A DNA stretch of 37,129 nt from an uncultured Bacteroidota bacterium (lineage in GTDB: Bacteria > Bacteroidota > Bacteroidia > Bacteroidales > GWA2-32-17). The stretch spans positions 1-37,129 of the forward strand of contig CAIQJL010000127.1 of assembly GCA_903872185.1 (NCBI GenBank), read 5' to 3'. Positions 28,433 through 35,907 of this stretch are shown one piece after another. Within the stretch, counting starts at the first letter, position 1, and every line of letters begins with the position of its first letter. The translations under genes and the position numbers were made by a program. The notes beneath the pieces were generated by a model. The model was not told where the DNA came from. It ran no database searches and worked only from the letters and a program-made list of their open reading frames with translations.

Positions 28433-28444
28433 GGGCTTCAGCCC
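28433..28444. repeat. Palindrome 3 of the dgt-purS intergenic cluster
   Basis: Gggct (28433-28437) and agccc (28440-28444) with the loop tc, flanked by ttttg and caaaa-like bases. Third hairpin within 90 bases, each with a two-base or no loop. Stem sequences differ from those beside the RAYT. Confidence 0.5.
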
Positions 28445-28573
28445 AAAATTTTATAGATATTAATTCTTTTTGAATTACTAATCTTAAATGGCATATGTTT
28501 TTTTAATTATAATTTATATATTTAAACCATCAAATAAATTTTTGCTAATAATTGAAATATAAATAATTACAAT

Positions 28574-28828
28574 ATGAAATTTCTTGCTGAAATTAATGTA
28601 ATGCCTTTAAAGGCTCTTCTAGATCCACAAGGAAAAGCAGTTTTGCAAAGTATGCATAATATTGGTTACAAAACTGTTGGTGATGTAAGAATTGGTAAAC
28701 ATATTACCATCGAACTTGAAGCAGATGCAAAAGAAGTAGCTGAAGCTATTATTGCTGATGCATGTAAAAAAATGCTTTCAAATCAGATTATGGAAAGCTT
28801 TGAGTTTACCATTAAACAGGTAAAATAA
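28574..28828 (+). CDS. purS: Phosphoribosylformylglycinamidine synthase subunit PurS
   Basis: An 84-residue PurS, the small dimeric subunit that bridges PurL and PurQ in the fourth step of purine synthesis. It matches from KFLAEINVMPLKALLDPQGKA to the C-terminal strand FEFTIKQV; the pattern V-M-P-L-x-x-L-L-D-P-Q-G-x-A-V is diagnostic. It lies alone, with purQ and the small purL elsewhere. Its presence implies a split FGAM synthetase rather than the single long PurL of some Bacteroides and Proteobacteria. Confidence 0.93.
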   Translation: MKFLAEINVMPLKALLDPQGKAVLQSMHNIGYKTVGDVRIGKHITIELEADAKEVAEAIIADACKKMLSNQIMESFEFTIKQVK

Positions 28829-28850
28829 TTAAATTATAATAAAGGTGTTT

Positions 28851-28888
28851 GTTATTCTGAACGACCGCAAAGGCGGATGAAGAATCTA
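28851..28888. repeat. ATTCTGAACGA...GAAGAATCT repeat-like element
   Basis: A 38-base element with outer parts ttctgaacga and gatgaagaatct around a 4-bp hairpin ccgc-aaag-gcgg (28865-28876). I recall closely similar sequences dispersed in many Bacteroidetes genomes; that is from memory, not a search. It lies after purS and 26 bases before the stop of the convergent DAHP synthase gene. Confidence 0.45.
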
Positions 28889-28913
28889 TAAATGATTTTT
28901 TGAAAAGTGATTT

Positions 28914-30026
28914 TTAGCTTTTCTTATTTTCTGAACTCTTGTAAACAACTTCTGTTTGTTTTCTTATCGATTCATCATGAATTAACTGCAGGATTTGTTT
29001 AATAAAATCATTATCAAGGCCAAGTTTTAAGCCTTGTTCGACTCTAGTTTCAATAATTTCTTTCCATCTCCGAAGCTGAAGAATGGATATATTGTTATGG
29101 CTTTTATAAAGTCCGATTTCTTCAACAACTTTCATTCGCTGAATTAATAATTCTAATAGTTGGTAATCTATGGAATCAATTTTTGAGCGAAAAGTCTCAA
29201 GTTTATCAATTATCTCAATATCGTTAATATTTACCTGACGGAAATGTAATGAATTCAGTAAATCATTTAATTCAGTTGGTTTTAATTGTTGCATTTTATC
29301 GCTTAAAGCTTCGATAGGAGATATGTGACTCTCAATCATTAAGCCATCAAAAGTAAGATCTAATGCTTTTTGCGAAATATCTTTAATGAAATCTGTATGT
29401 CCGGAAATATGACTAGGATCGCATAAAATTGGCAGGTTTGGGTAACGAGTCATTAATTCAATTGCAATTTCCCATTTGGGAATATTTCTTAATGATGTTT
29501 TTTCGAAAGGGAAAAAACCTCGGTGTATTGCTGCAATTTTATTTACCCCGGATTGTGAGATACGCTCTATAGCTCCAATCCATAAGTCAATATCTGGGTT
29601 AATAGGGTTTTTAACAAGTACAGGACAACTACAATTATGCAAACTTTCTGCAATTTGTTGTACTGAAAAAGGGTTGGAAGTTGTTCTTGCTCCAATCCAA
29701 AGCACATCAATACCAGCATCTAAACAGTCTTTAACATGTTCGGGAGTTGCAACTTCTACAGCAATTTTTAAATTTGTAATCTGCTTAACTTTTTTAAGCC
29801 ATTTTAATGCTTTTTTTCCGGCACCTTCAAAACTTCCAGGGCGAGTTCGCGGTTTCCAAACGCCAGCTCTGAAAATTGAAACGTTAGGAATTTTAGAAAT
29901 AGCTTCGGCAGTAGTTAATACCTGATTTTCATTTTCGGCACTGCATGGTCCGGCAATAATTAATGGTGTTTGAATTTTTTCTTCAAACCATTGATCAATA
30001 GGTAATATGTTTAATGTATCTGCCAT
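28914..30026 (-). CDS. Bifunctional DAHP synthase/chorismate mutase
   Basis: A 370-residue fusion for aromatic amino acid synthesis. Residues 1-265 are a type I-beta (KDO8P-like) DAHP synthase: IAGPCSAEN, RAGVWKPRTRPGSFEGAG, VATPEHV, WIGARTTSNPF, LVKNPINPD, AAIHRGF, CDPSHISGH and MIESHISP. Residues about 270-350 are an AroQ-type chorismate mutase (ETFRSKIDSIDYQLLELLIQR, then KVVEEIGLYK). Chorismate mutase often feedback-controls the synthase in such fusions. It is a single gene with a TAnnTTTG box 11 bases before the start, so a very short leader. Confidence 0.94.
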   Translation of the reverse strand: MADTLNILPIDQWFEEKIQTPLIIAGPCSAENENQVLTTAEAISKIPNVSIFRAGVWKPRTRPGSFEGAGKKALKWLKKVKQITNLKIAVEVATPEHVKDCLDAGIDVLWIGARTTSNPFSVQQIAESLHNCSCPVLVKNPINPDIDLWIGAIERISQSGVNKIAAIHRGFFPFEKTSLRNIPKWEIAIELMTRYPNLPILCDPSHISGHTDFIKDISQKALDLTFDGLMIESHISPIEALSDKMQQLKPTELNDLLNSLHFRQVNINDIEIIDKLETFRSKIDSIDYQLLELLIQRMKVVEEIGLYKSHNNISILQLRRWKEIIETRVEQGLKLGLDNDFIKQILQLIHDESIRKQTEVVYKSSENKKS

Positions 30027-30036
30027 TTAATACTTG

Positions 30037-30044
30037 CAAAGTTA
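30037..30044 (-). promoter_or_regulatory. -7 box close to the DAHP synthase start
   Basis: CAAAGTTA reads TAACTTTG on the minus strand, an exact TAnnTTTG match, ending 11 bases upstream of the ATG. If used, the mRNA would be nearly leaderless. No clear -33 box is seen. On the other strand, TAACTTTA (30133-30140) is a 7-of-8 match close to the protease start. Confidence 0.45.
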
Positions 30045-30155
30045 AGCAAATGTTAGAAATAATATTAAATTATTATATTTCTTAATGCAACTAAAAAAGA
30101 TTGTTATATGTCTTTAATTTAATTCAAAACTGTAACTTTAGTAAAAATTTATACA

Positions 30156-32621
30156 ATGAAAAATATATTATCTTTTATTCTTTTAATATGCTCATTAAGT
30201 ATGTTAGCTGCTCCATTTAATGGGCAGATAAAGCAGTTTAAACAACCAGATGGGAGTTCTGTAGATTTGAAATTATTCGGAACCGAATTATATATGCGTG
30301 CCGAAGGACTTGATGGGTATACGCTTATAAGAGATAAAAATACAAACTGGATTTGTTATGCAAATATTTCAAATGATGGAACTGAATTAATTTCTACTGG
30401 AATTGTCTATAATGGAAAAAAAGATAATGCTTCAACTTTAAAAAATAATCTTGATTTTCCAAAACATATTGATATCTCTAAAAAAGCTATTGAAAATAAC
30501 ATTCTGAAAAATAAAGAAAAATCAGGCCTTAATAAAAAAGTACCTGAGAATAATGTAAAGACAGCACCACATCAGGTAATAGGAAATATCAGAGGACTTT
30601 GTGTTGTAGTTGATTTTTCTGATGAACCGCATACTTTGCCTATTTCGGAATTTCAAGATTTTTGTAATAATTTAACTTATAATAATTATGGTAACAATGG
30701 GTCATTAAGGACTTATTATTCTGATGTGTCGGGTGGTTTAGTCGATTATCAGAATGTTGTTTATGGTTATTATCGTGCACCATTAACTTTTGCCGACTAT
30801 GAACAAATGCCATTTGCACAAGGTGCTCAGGAAATATTAGGTTTGGCTTTAAATTGGATAGAATCAACAGGTTTTGATTTTTCTACATTAACAACTAACC
30901 CTGATGGTAGTATAATGGCAATAAATTTAATGTATACCGGAGCTGCTCAAAACTGGTCGCAGGGAATGTGGTATCATCAAGGATATTATGATAGTTTTAG
31001 CGCAGACGGAGTAACATCTGGAGATTATAATTGTTCGCCTGCAAATAATCCTTTAGGGTTAGCTACTGTTGTTCATGAAAATGGTCATATGATTGGAAAA
31101 TGGCCAGATACATATAAATATAATTCTGATACAGGTCCTGATGGTATTGGTGCATTTGATTTAATGTGTTGGTATGGTGATGAGTTTAATCCTGTTTTAC
31201 CAAATCCTCATTTTTGGTCAAATGCAGGATGGGGAAAAGTTGTTGATGTTACCAATTTTAATGGTTTAAATTCTGATACAGTTAATTCTTTAACTTGTTA
31301 TAAATACAAAAATTTAAATGATACAAATGAGTTTTTTCTTTTAGAAAATAGAAATCAAACAGGCAGAAGTTTATTTATAGAAGATAATGGATTAACAATA
31401 TGGCATATTGATAGGATGGGTGATAATCAAACAACTCACCATGAAGTTTATCTGGTTCATGCTAATGATGATATATTGAATCATTCAGACGCATGTTTTC
31501 ATTCAGGATTTAACAACGAATACGGAATTTCAACTACTCCAAATACTTTATTTTTTAATGGTAATCCGAGTGGTCTAAGAGTTTGGAATATTGGACCTGT
31601 AAATAATATTATGACATATAAATTAGGTGCAGGACAGGCAGCTCCTACATTTAATCTATCATATGTTAGCATTACCGGAGATGGCAATTCAAATGGTTTT
31701 ATGGAACCTGGTGAGTATGGAAATATTAATATTAATGCCAGTAATTATGGACAACTTAATTCTGCTAATTCAATTGTTACTTGTTCAGCTATTGGTGCTA
31801 ATTCTGGATTTGTAACAGTTAATAATCCTACAATTAATGCAGGAGTTATAAATGTTTCTCAAACAATTCCGATAAGTTTTAACATAACTATAGCACCTGG
31901 TACTCCAATAGGAACAAGTATTGAATTAAAATTTGAGATTTCTGATGGAACCTATTCTACTTATTTTACAAAATATTTTATTGTAGGTGTACAGGTAATA
32001 ATATCTAATCAACAAATTGAAACATGTTCTGCAATTTTCTATGATGCCGGTGGATATGTTTCTAATTACAGTAATAATACAGATTATGTAACAACATTCA
32101 TTGCTCCTTCTTCGACTAATCCAGTTAAAGCTAGTTTTTCGTCATTTGATTTAGAGTTTGAAGCAAATTGCGGATATGATTATTTGAATATTTATAATGG
32201 AACGTCAACAGCTTCTCCATTAATTGGTACTTATTGTGGTACAAATTCTCCTGGTATTGTTACTTCTACTAATTTATCTGGAGCATTAACCTTCGAATTT
32301 CATGCTGATCCTGGTGTTACAGGATCAGGATGGATAGCTTTTATTTCATGTGTGGGAATAACTGGAATTAATGATATTGAAAAGGAAAATCAGTTTCAAA
32401 TTTTTCCAAACCCTTCAAATGGATTATATAATTTAAATATTGATAACAAAAATCAAGTAGCAGTTTCGATAACAGATATTCTTGGCAAAGAAATATTGTT
32501 TAATGAAAAACAAATTGAAGGCAATTTGTCAATTGATATATCTGGCAATCCAAATGGAATATATTTGTTGAAAATCAAAACTGACAAAGAAGTATTCTTT
32601 AGTAAATTAGTAAAAGAATAA
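30156..32621 (+). CDS. T9SS-exported M6-like metalloprotease with CUB domain
   Basis: An 821-residue secreted protein. A signal peptide (ending about residue 19) is followed by a propeptide-like region; the M6 (immune inhibitor A-type) peptidase core runs about 140-490, with zinc-binding H307-E-N-G-H311 and W-P-D318 close by. The usual spacing is H-E-x-x-H-x4-P-D, so this has one extra residue. A strand-rich domain (500-610) and a CUB-like domain follow (623-732; cysteines 624, 672, 694, 732; YDYLNIYNG). A T9SS type A sorting domain ends it (746-821; F-Q-I-F-P-N-P, D-I-L-G-K-E, G-I-Y-L-L-K). It should be exported across the outer membrane and anchored or released, digesting proteins outside. 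Two hairpins follow the stop directly. Confidence 0.88.
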   Translation: MKNILSFILLICSLSMLAAPFNGQIKQFKQPDGSSVDLKLFGTELYMRAEGLDGYTLIRDKNTNWICYANISNDGTELISTGIVYNGKKDNASTLKNNLDFPKHIDISKKAIENNILKNKEKSGLNKKVPENNVKTAPHQVIGNIRGLCVVVDFSDEPHTLPISEFQDFCNNLTYNNYGNNGSLRTYYSDVSGGLVDYQNVVYGYYRAPLTFADYEQMPFAQGAQEILGLALNWIESTGFDFSTLTTNPDGSIMAINLMYTGAAQNWSQGMWYHQGYYDSFSADGVTSGDYNCSPANNPLGLATVVHENGHMIGKWPDTYKYNSDTGPDGIGAFDLMCWYGDEFNPVLPNPHFWSNAGWGKVVDVTNFNGLNSDTVNSLTCYKYKNLNDTNEFFLLENRNQTGRSLFIEDNGLTIWHIDRMGDNQTTHHEVYLVHANDDILNHSDACFHSGFNNEYGISTTPNTLFFNGNPSGLRVWNIGPVNNIMTYKLGAGQAAPTFNLSYVSITGDGNSNGFMEPGEYGNININASNYGQLNSANSIVTCSAIGANSGFVTVNNPTINAGVINVSQTIPISFNITIAPGTPIGTSIELKFEISDGTYSTYFTKYFIVGVQVIISNQQIETCSAIFYDAGGYVSNYSNNTDYVTTFIAPSSTNPVKASFSSFDLEFEANCGYDYLNIYNGTSTASPLIGTYCGTNSPGIVTSTNLSGALTFEFHADPGVTGSGWIAFISCVGITGINDIEKENQFQIFPNPSNGLYNLNIDNKNQVAVSITDILGKEILFNEKQIEGNLSIDISGNPNGIYLLKIKTDKEVFFSKLVKE

Positions 32622-32687
32622 TCTTTCAAGCGAAGACGCTTTAAAGAGGCTGTAAAATTTATCTTTTAAGCGTCCTCGCTTAAAAGA
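32622..32687. repeat. Two related AAGCG/CGCTT hairpins after the metalloprotease
   Basis: Hairpin 1 (32622-32647): tctttcaagcg and cgctttaaaga with one mismatch and the loop aaga. Hairpin 2 (32662-32687): tcttttaagcg and cgcttaaaaga, an uninterrupted 11-bp stem with the loop tcct. Identical AAGCG/CGCTT cores with different loops mark them as two copies of one palindromic unit, starting one base after the stop codon. No good T-tract follows, so a terminator is possible but not obvious. Confidence 0.65.
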
Positions 32688-32757
32688 TTAAAAGACTATC
32701 TCGAAATAATTAGTTTCTTAGTAAAAAACTTTTAACATTCTTTCTTTCTATCTACTC

Positions 32758-33225
32758 TTAGTGGCATCCACAACCTTGTGGCATTAAATTATTTGGATCT
32801 AATGGCTGTTTTATAGTTGCAAATGGTCTTTTATCTATTATTTTATATACTGTTTTGATTCCATGGTTAACACAATTTAAGCATACTTCTTCGGAATAAG
32901 TTTTTACAAAAACTTTATTATCATGTGTTTTAATTTTTTTGCTGAAAATTAAATATTCTTTATTCATTTTAAAAGTAGTATCAGAAGTTTCAATCTGCAT
33001 TTTCATGTGACGTGTGCCTTTCTGAATTTCTGTTAAATCAAATTCTATTAACAATCTTATTTCATCTGAACATTCATTATAAGTTGGTAACTGGTATTTA
33101 CTTTTTAAAACTCCTGTAAATATCATATCAGAATTTTTAAACATTCTTAAAAATGTAGAGTCGGCTAATTGTGCATTAGAATAGTAGCTAGAAATTAATA
33201 TTATTGTAAATATCAAATAACGCAT
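32758..33225 (-). CDS. Small secreted protein (TIMP/netrin-like?), coupled to the serine hydrolase
   Basis: A 155-residue exported protein with a signal peptide ending YSNAQ. The pattern S-D-M-I-F-T-G-V-L-K-S, then EFDLTEIQKG, and a strand ending Y-L-I-F-S-K recall the beta-barrel TIMP-like/netrin-type domain in which an exported protein first describes a secretion 'cost' strand followed by K-E-Y-L-V-F. The resemblance is weak. Four cysteines lie in the C-terminal third (EEVCLNCVNH and QGCGCH), a possible disulfide or metal site. Its ATG overlaps the stop of the serine hydrolase as TAATG, so translation is likely coupled. Function unknown. Confidence 0.6.
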   Translation of the reverse strand: MRYLIFTIILISSYYSNAQLADSTFLRMFKNSDMIFTGVLKSKYQLPTYNECSDEIRLLIEFDLTEIQKGTRHMKMQIETSDTTFKMNKEYLIFSKKIKTHDNKVFVKTYSEEVCLNCVNHGIKTVYKIIDKRPFATIKQPLDPNNLMPQGCGCH

Positions 33226-34766
33226 TAGTGTTGTATGTTTTCCTGAATTCTTTTAAAAGTAAGTTCGGTAAAATCGAAATCAGGATTTGGTACATCTATT
33301 TTAAATTCATCAACTTCAGCATTTTGATTTAAAATAAAGTTAACTTTTCCTTTTGGTAAAGAGGGGAAATTTTTAAATTCAACAACGAAAGTATCATATT
33401 GCCAATGTTCAAGTACCGAGAAAAAATCGGGAGCTGGAACAAATTGTAAATTTAATTTTCCATCTTTAAGAGTAATTGTTGCATTACCATATAAATCTCC
33501 TCCATAAGTTCCGCAATATTTTTCGAGTGGTAAAGTGGTTTTAGAATTTTTATTTCTTTTTTCTTCGGCTTCTTTTTCTTCTTTTATTTTGTTTTCTTCG
33601 TTGGTCTTAACATATTTCACCAATATGGAACTATAATCTTTTCCTTCAACATTAAAAAATCTATCCATAATACTATACATTAATGTATATGGAAGATAAT
33701 TTATACTATTTGTTAAAATAACAAATCCCAGCTTTTCTTCTGGAACTAATACAACTTGAGAAATCATTCCATCTAATCCGCCACTGTGATTTATTACTTT
33801 TCTACCATGGTAATCGAATAAATCCCATCCTAAACCATAGCTATGAAAATGCATTGATGGAAACATATAGTCATCAAATTTTGAAATATCTTCTACAGTT
33901 TGTGCCGACCACATTTCTCGTTGTGCATCTTTTGTAAAATACAAATGATTTTCTTGTGTGCCGTTATTTAATTGCATTTTAATCCACTTGCTCATATCAT
34001 TTATAGTAGAATTTATTCCACCTGCAGGTGCAATGTTATCCCAGCTAATATATTTTACTGTAACAGTTTTTCCATTGTTTTTTGCGTGTGGAATTGCTAA
34101 ATTTTTATATTCAACATGTTTTTTAATTGTTGTATTAGTATTTTTCATTCCAAGTGGCTCAAAAAACTTTTCTTTAATGTAATCATCATAACTTTTACCA
34201 GTAACTTTTGGAATAATTTCTCCAGCGGTTAAAACCATTAAATTTGAATAACCATAATGACTACGAAAACTATAAACGGGTTTTAAATATTTAACTCTTT
34301 TAATAATTTCTTCTCTAGTGTATGTTGTTGCATCCCAAACTAAATCGCCACTAAAAGTTTCCAATCCGCTTCTGTGACAGAGTAAATCTCTTATTGTCAT
34401 TTCATGAGTTACAAATGGATCGTACATTTCAAAATAAGGAATATAGTCTGTAACTTTATCATCCCATTTAATTTTTCCTTCATCAACTAAAGTAGCAAGA
34501 GCAGCGGCTGTAAATGCTTTTGTATTACTCGCAATTCCAAACATTGTGTTTTCATCTACTTTTTCTGGTTTTCCAATTTCTCTTACACCAAAACCTTTTG
34601 CGAATATTAAAGTATCGTTTTTGACTATACCGACAGCCATACCAGGTATTTCCCATTCTGTCATACACTTCTGAATATAAGTTTCTAATTTTTGAAGATC
34701 TGGTTTTTGTGCAAGAACATTAGTTAATGCAAACAGAAAAGTAATAAAAAATATAAATTTTCGCAT
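33225..34766 (-). CDS. Serine hydrolase, class C beta-lactamase/DD-peptidase family, with DUF3471
   Basis: A 513-residue exported serine hydrolase (beta-lactamase family, Pfam 'Beta-lactamase'). The signal peptide ends at VLAQ20. The catalytic motifs are S80-N-T-K83, Y173-S-N175 and H327-S-G-G330. Residues about 412-510 form a DUF3471-like C-terminal beta domain (Y-C-G-T-Y and WQYDTFVVEF). These proteins in Bacteroidetes include DD-peptidases, esterases and D-amino-acid amidases; true antibiotic resistance is unlikely to be inferred from sequence alone. An E/K-rich low-complexity linker (about 395-408) separates the domains. First gene of a two-gene unit. Confidence 0.88.
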   Translation of the reverse strand: MRKFIFFITFLFALTNVLAQKPDLQKLETYIQKCMTEWEIPGMAVGIVKNDTLIFAKGFGVREIGKPEKVDENTMFGIASNTKAFTAAALATLVDEGKIKWDDKVTDYIPYFEMYDPFVTHEMTIRDLLCHRSGLETFSGDLVWDATTYTREEIIKRVKYLKPVYSFRSHYGYSNLMVLTAGEIIPKVTGKSYDDYIKEKFFEPLGMKNTNTTIKKHVEYKNLAIPHAKNNGKTVTVKYISWDNIAPAGGINSTINDMSKWIKMQLNNGTQENHLYFTKDAQREMWSAQTVEDISKFDDYMFPSMHFHSYGLGWDLFDYHGRKVINHSGGLDGMISQVVLVPEEKLGFVILTNSINYLPYTLMYSIMDRFFNVEGKDYSSILVKYVKTNEENKIKEEKEAEEKRNKNSKTTLPLEKYCGTYGGDLYGNATITLKDGKLNLQFVPAPDFFSVLEHWQYDTFVVEFKNFPSLPKGKVNFILNQNAEVDEFKIDVPNPDFDFTELTFKRIQENIQH

Positions 34767-34800
34767 ATGAAGTATTTTTCTGCGAAGTTAATAAAAAACG

Positions 34801-34828
34801 AAAAGGCAGCTCTTTCGAACTGCCTTTT
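34801..34828 (-). terminator. Terminator after the small lipoprotein gene
   Basis: Arms aaaaggcag (34801-34809) and ctgcctttt (34820-34828) give a perfect 9-bp stem with a ten-base loop. The A/T ends make it usable on either strand. It lies 38 bases after the small-lipoprotein stop and 35 bases upstream of the serine hydrolase start. A smaller hairpin (taccc-ttgc-gggta, 34847-34860) lies between the stop and this stem. Confidence 0.75.
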
Positions 34829-34865
34829 CAGCTAACTAAACCAAATTACCCTTGCGGGTATTTTA

Positions 34866-35057
34866 TTACTTTGGAGCTACTGTGCTATCAACTGTAGTTG
34901 TTACAGTAGAGTCAATAGTTGTGTTAAGATCGTTAAGAGCTTGATCTAATTGTGCATTTAAAGAATCAAGTGATTTAATATCACCTTCTGAAGGACCACC
35001 ACATGATGCTAAAGCAAACATAGAAGCTACGAAAAGAACAAACATTACTTTTTTCAT
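34866..35057 (-). CDS. Small Thr/Asp-rich lipoprotein
   Basis: A 63-residue predicted lipoprotein. MKKVMFVLFVASMFALAS and Cys19 make a textbook lipoprotein signal (lipobox LASC). The mature part is 45 residues, beginning GGPSEGDI, then heptad-like leucines (DSLNAQLDQALNDLN) and a Thr/Val/Asp tail. A short coiled-coil stretch could make it an oligomeric envelope spacer, in the manner of Lpp, though no homology is claimed. It has its own terminator and a long upstream region. Confidence 0.72.
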   Translation of the reverse strand: MKKVMFVLFVASMFALASCGGPSEGDIKSLDSLNAQLDQALNDLNTTIDSTVTTTVDSTVAPK

Positions 35058-35172
35058 TGTTTCAAATTTTAAATTAATTAATCGTGTTAACTTTACCCTT
35101 AATATTTAAAAACATAAAAGGTAACCCATTTATGTGAAAATATTTTCTGTTTTTATTTAATTTTACAAGGTT

Positions 35173-35180
35173 TACTTTTG
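35173..35180 (+). promoter_or_regulatory. TAnnTTTG box in the sigma-factor leader region
   Basis: TACTTTTG is an exact match to the -7 consensus, 142 bases before the sigma ATG. A weaker TACTTTTT (35284-35291) lies 30 bases from the ATG, with TTTTG 24 bases before it. A 7-bp inverted repeat, tattttc-aa-gaaaata (35217-35232), lies between them. This 264-base region therefore has two candidate start sites and a possible operator or leader structure. Confidence 0.4.
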
Positions 35181-35321
35181 CAATTATATAAAAATTAGCC
35201 TATTGTGAAAGGAAATTATTTTCAAGAAAATATGATTTTAAAAAATTTGTTAAATTTTGAATAATAATTTAGACTAGTAGGGTTACTTTTTTAAAAATTT
35301 AATATAAAAGAACGAAAACGG

Positions 35322-35906
35322 ATGAAATTGGGTAATTACTGGAGCGAAGCAGAATTATTGCAAGGAGTTAGAGATAATAACGAACATGCAATTAAAACTA
35401 TTTATAAGCTTCATTTTCCAACAGTTGAAAATTTTATCCGTCAAAATGGAGGCTCGGTGCAGGATGCAAAAGATGTGTTTCAAGATGGTTTTTTAGTTCT
35501 TTATCGTAATGTAAAAAATGCTGATTTTATTCTTGAGTGCAAGATTAAAACTTACATTTATTCAGTTTGTCGTAGAATTTGGCTTACCGAGTTGAAGCGA
35601 AAAAATAAAGTTCCTTCAATAGTTAACGAGCTTGATGAATATGTAAATGTTGATGAAATAGGTATTGAAGAGTATAATGAGCATGAAATGAAATTATCGC
35701 ATTTGTCGCAATGCTTGGTTTTATTAGGTGAACCTTGCAGTTCTTTGCTTTCTGATTTCTATTTAAATAGTTTATCGATGCAGGAAATTGCAAAAAAAAT
35801 GGGATACACAAATGCTGATAATGCAAAAACTCAAAAGTATAAATGTCTTTTGCGTTTGAAAAAAATATTTTTTGAAAAAGAAGTTTTGAAAAAGGAGACA
35901 ATATAA
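35322..35906 (+). CDS. ECF-type RNA polymerase sigma-70 factor
   Basis: A 194-residue sigma-70 family factor with regions 2 and 4 only, the extracytoplasmic-function layout. Region 2 spans about 10-95, with A-K-D-V-F-Q-D-G-F and Y-S-V-C-R-R-I-W-L-T-E-L-K-R for -10 recognition. Region 4 spans about 125-183, with the helix-turn-helix SMQEIAKKMGYTNADNAKTQ reading the -35 box. A helical linker joins them. It belongs with Bacteroidetes ECF factors paired with membrane partners. Only one base separates it from the next gene, which looks like its membrane-bound partner, so it probably answers an envelope signal. Its own promoter may be autoregulated. Confidence 0.9.
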   Translation: MKLGNYWSEAELLQGVRDNNEHAIKTIYKLHFPTVENFIRQNGGSVQDAKDVFQDGFLVLYRNVKNADFILECKIKTYIYSVCRRIWLTELKRKNKVPSIVNELDEYVNVDEIGIEEYNEHEMKLSHLSQCLVLLGEPCSSLLSDFYLNSLSMQEIAKKMGYTNADNAKTQKYKCLLRLKKIFFEKEVLKKETI

Positions 35907-35907
35907 A

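Noticed and set aside
29476-29925. A 149-codon plus-strand open frame opposite the DAHP synthase gene
   Set aside because: Antisense to conserved catalytic motifs of the synthase; no signal, domain or promoter supports it.
33225-34766. Antibiotic-resistance beta-lactamase
   Set aside because: SxxK, YxN and HSGG occur across DD-peptidases and esterases, and the DUF3471-like tail and long chain are not those of AmpC enzymes.
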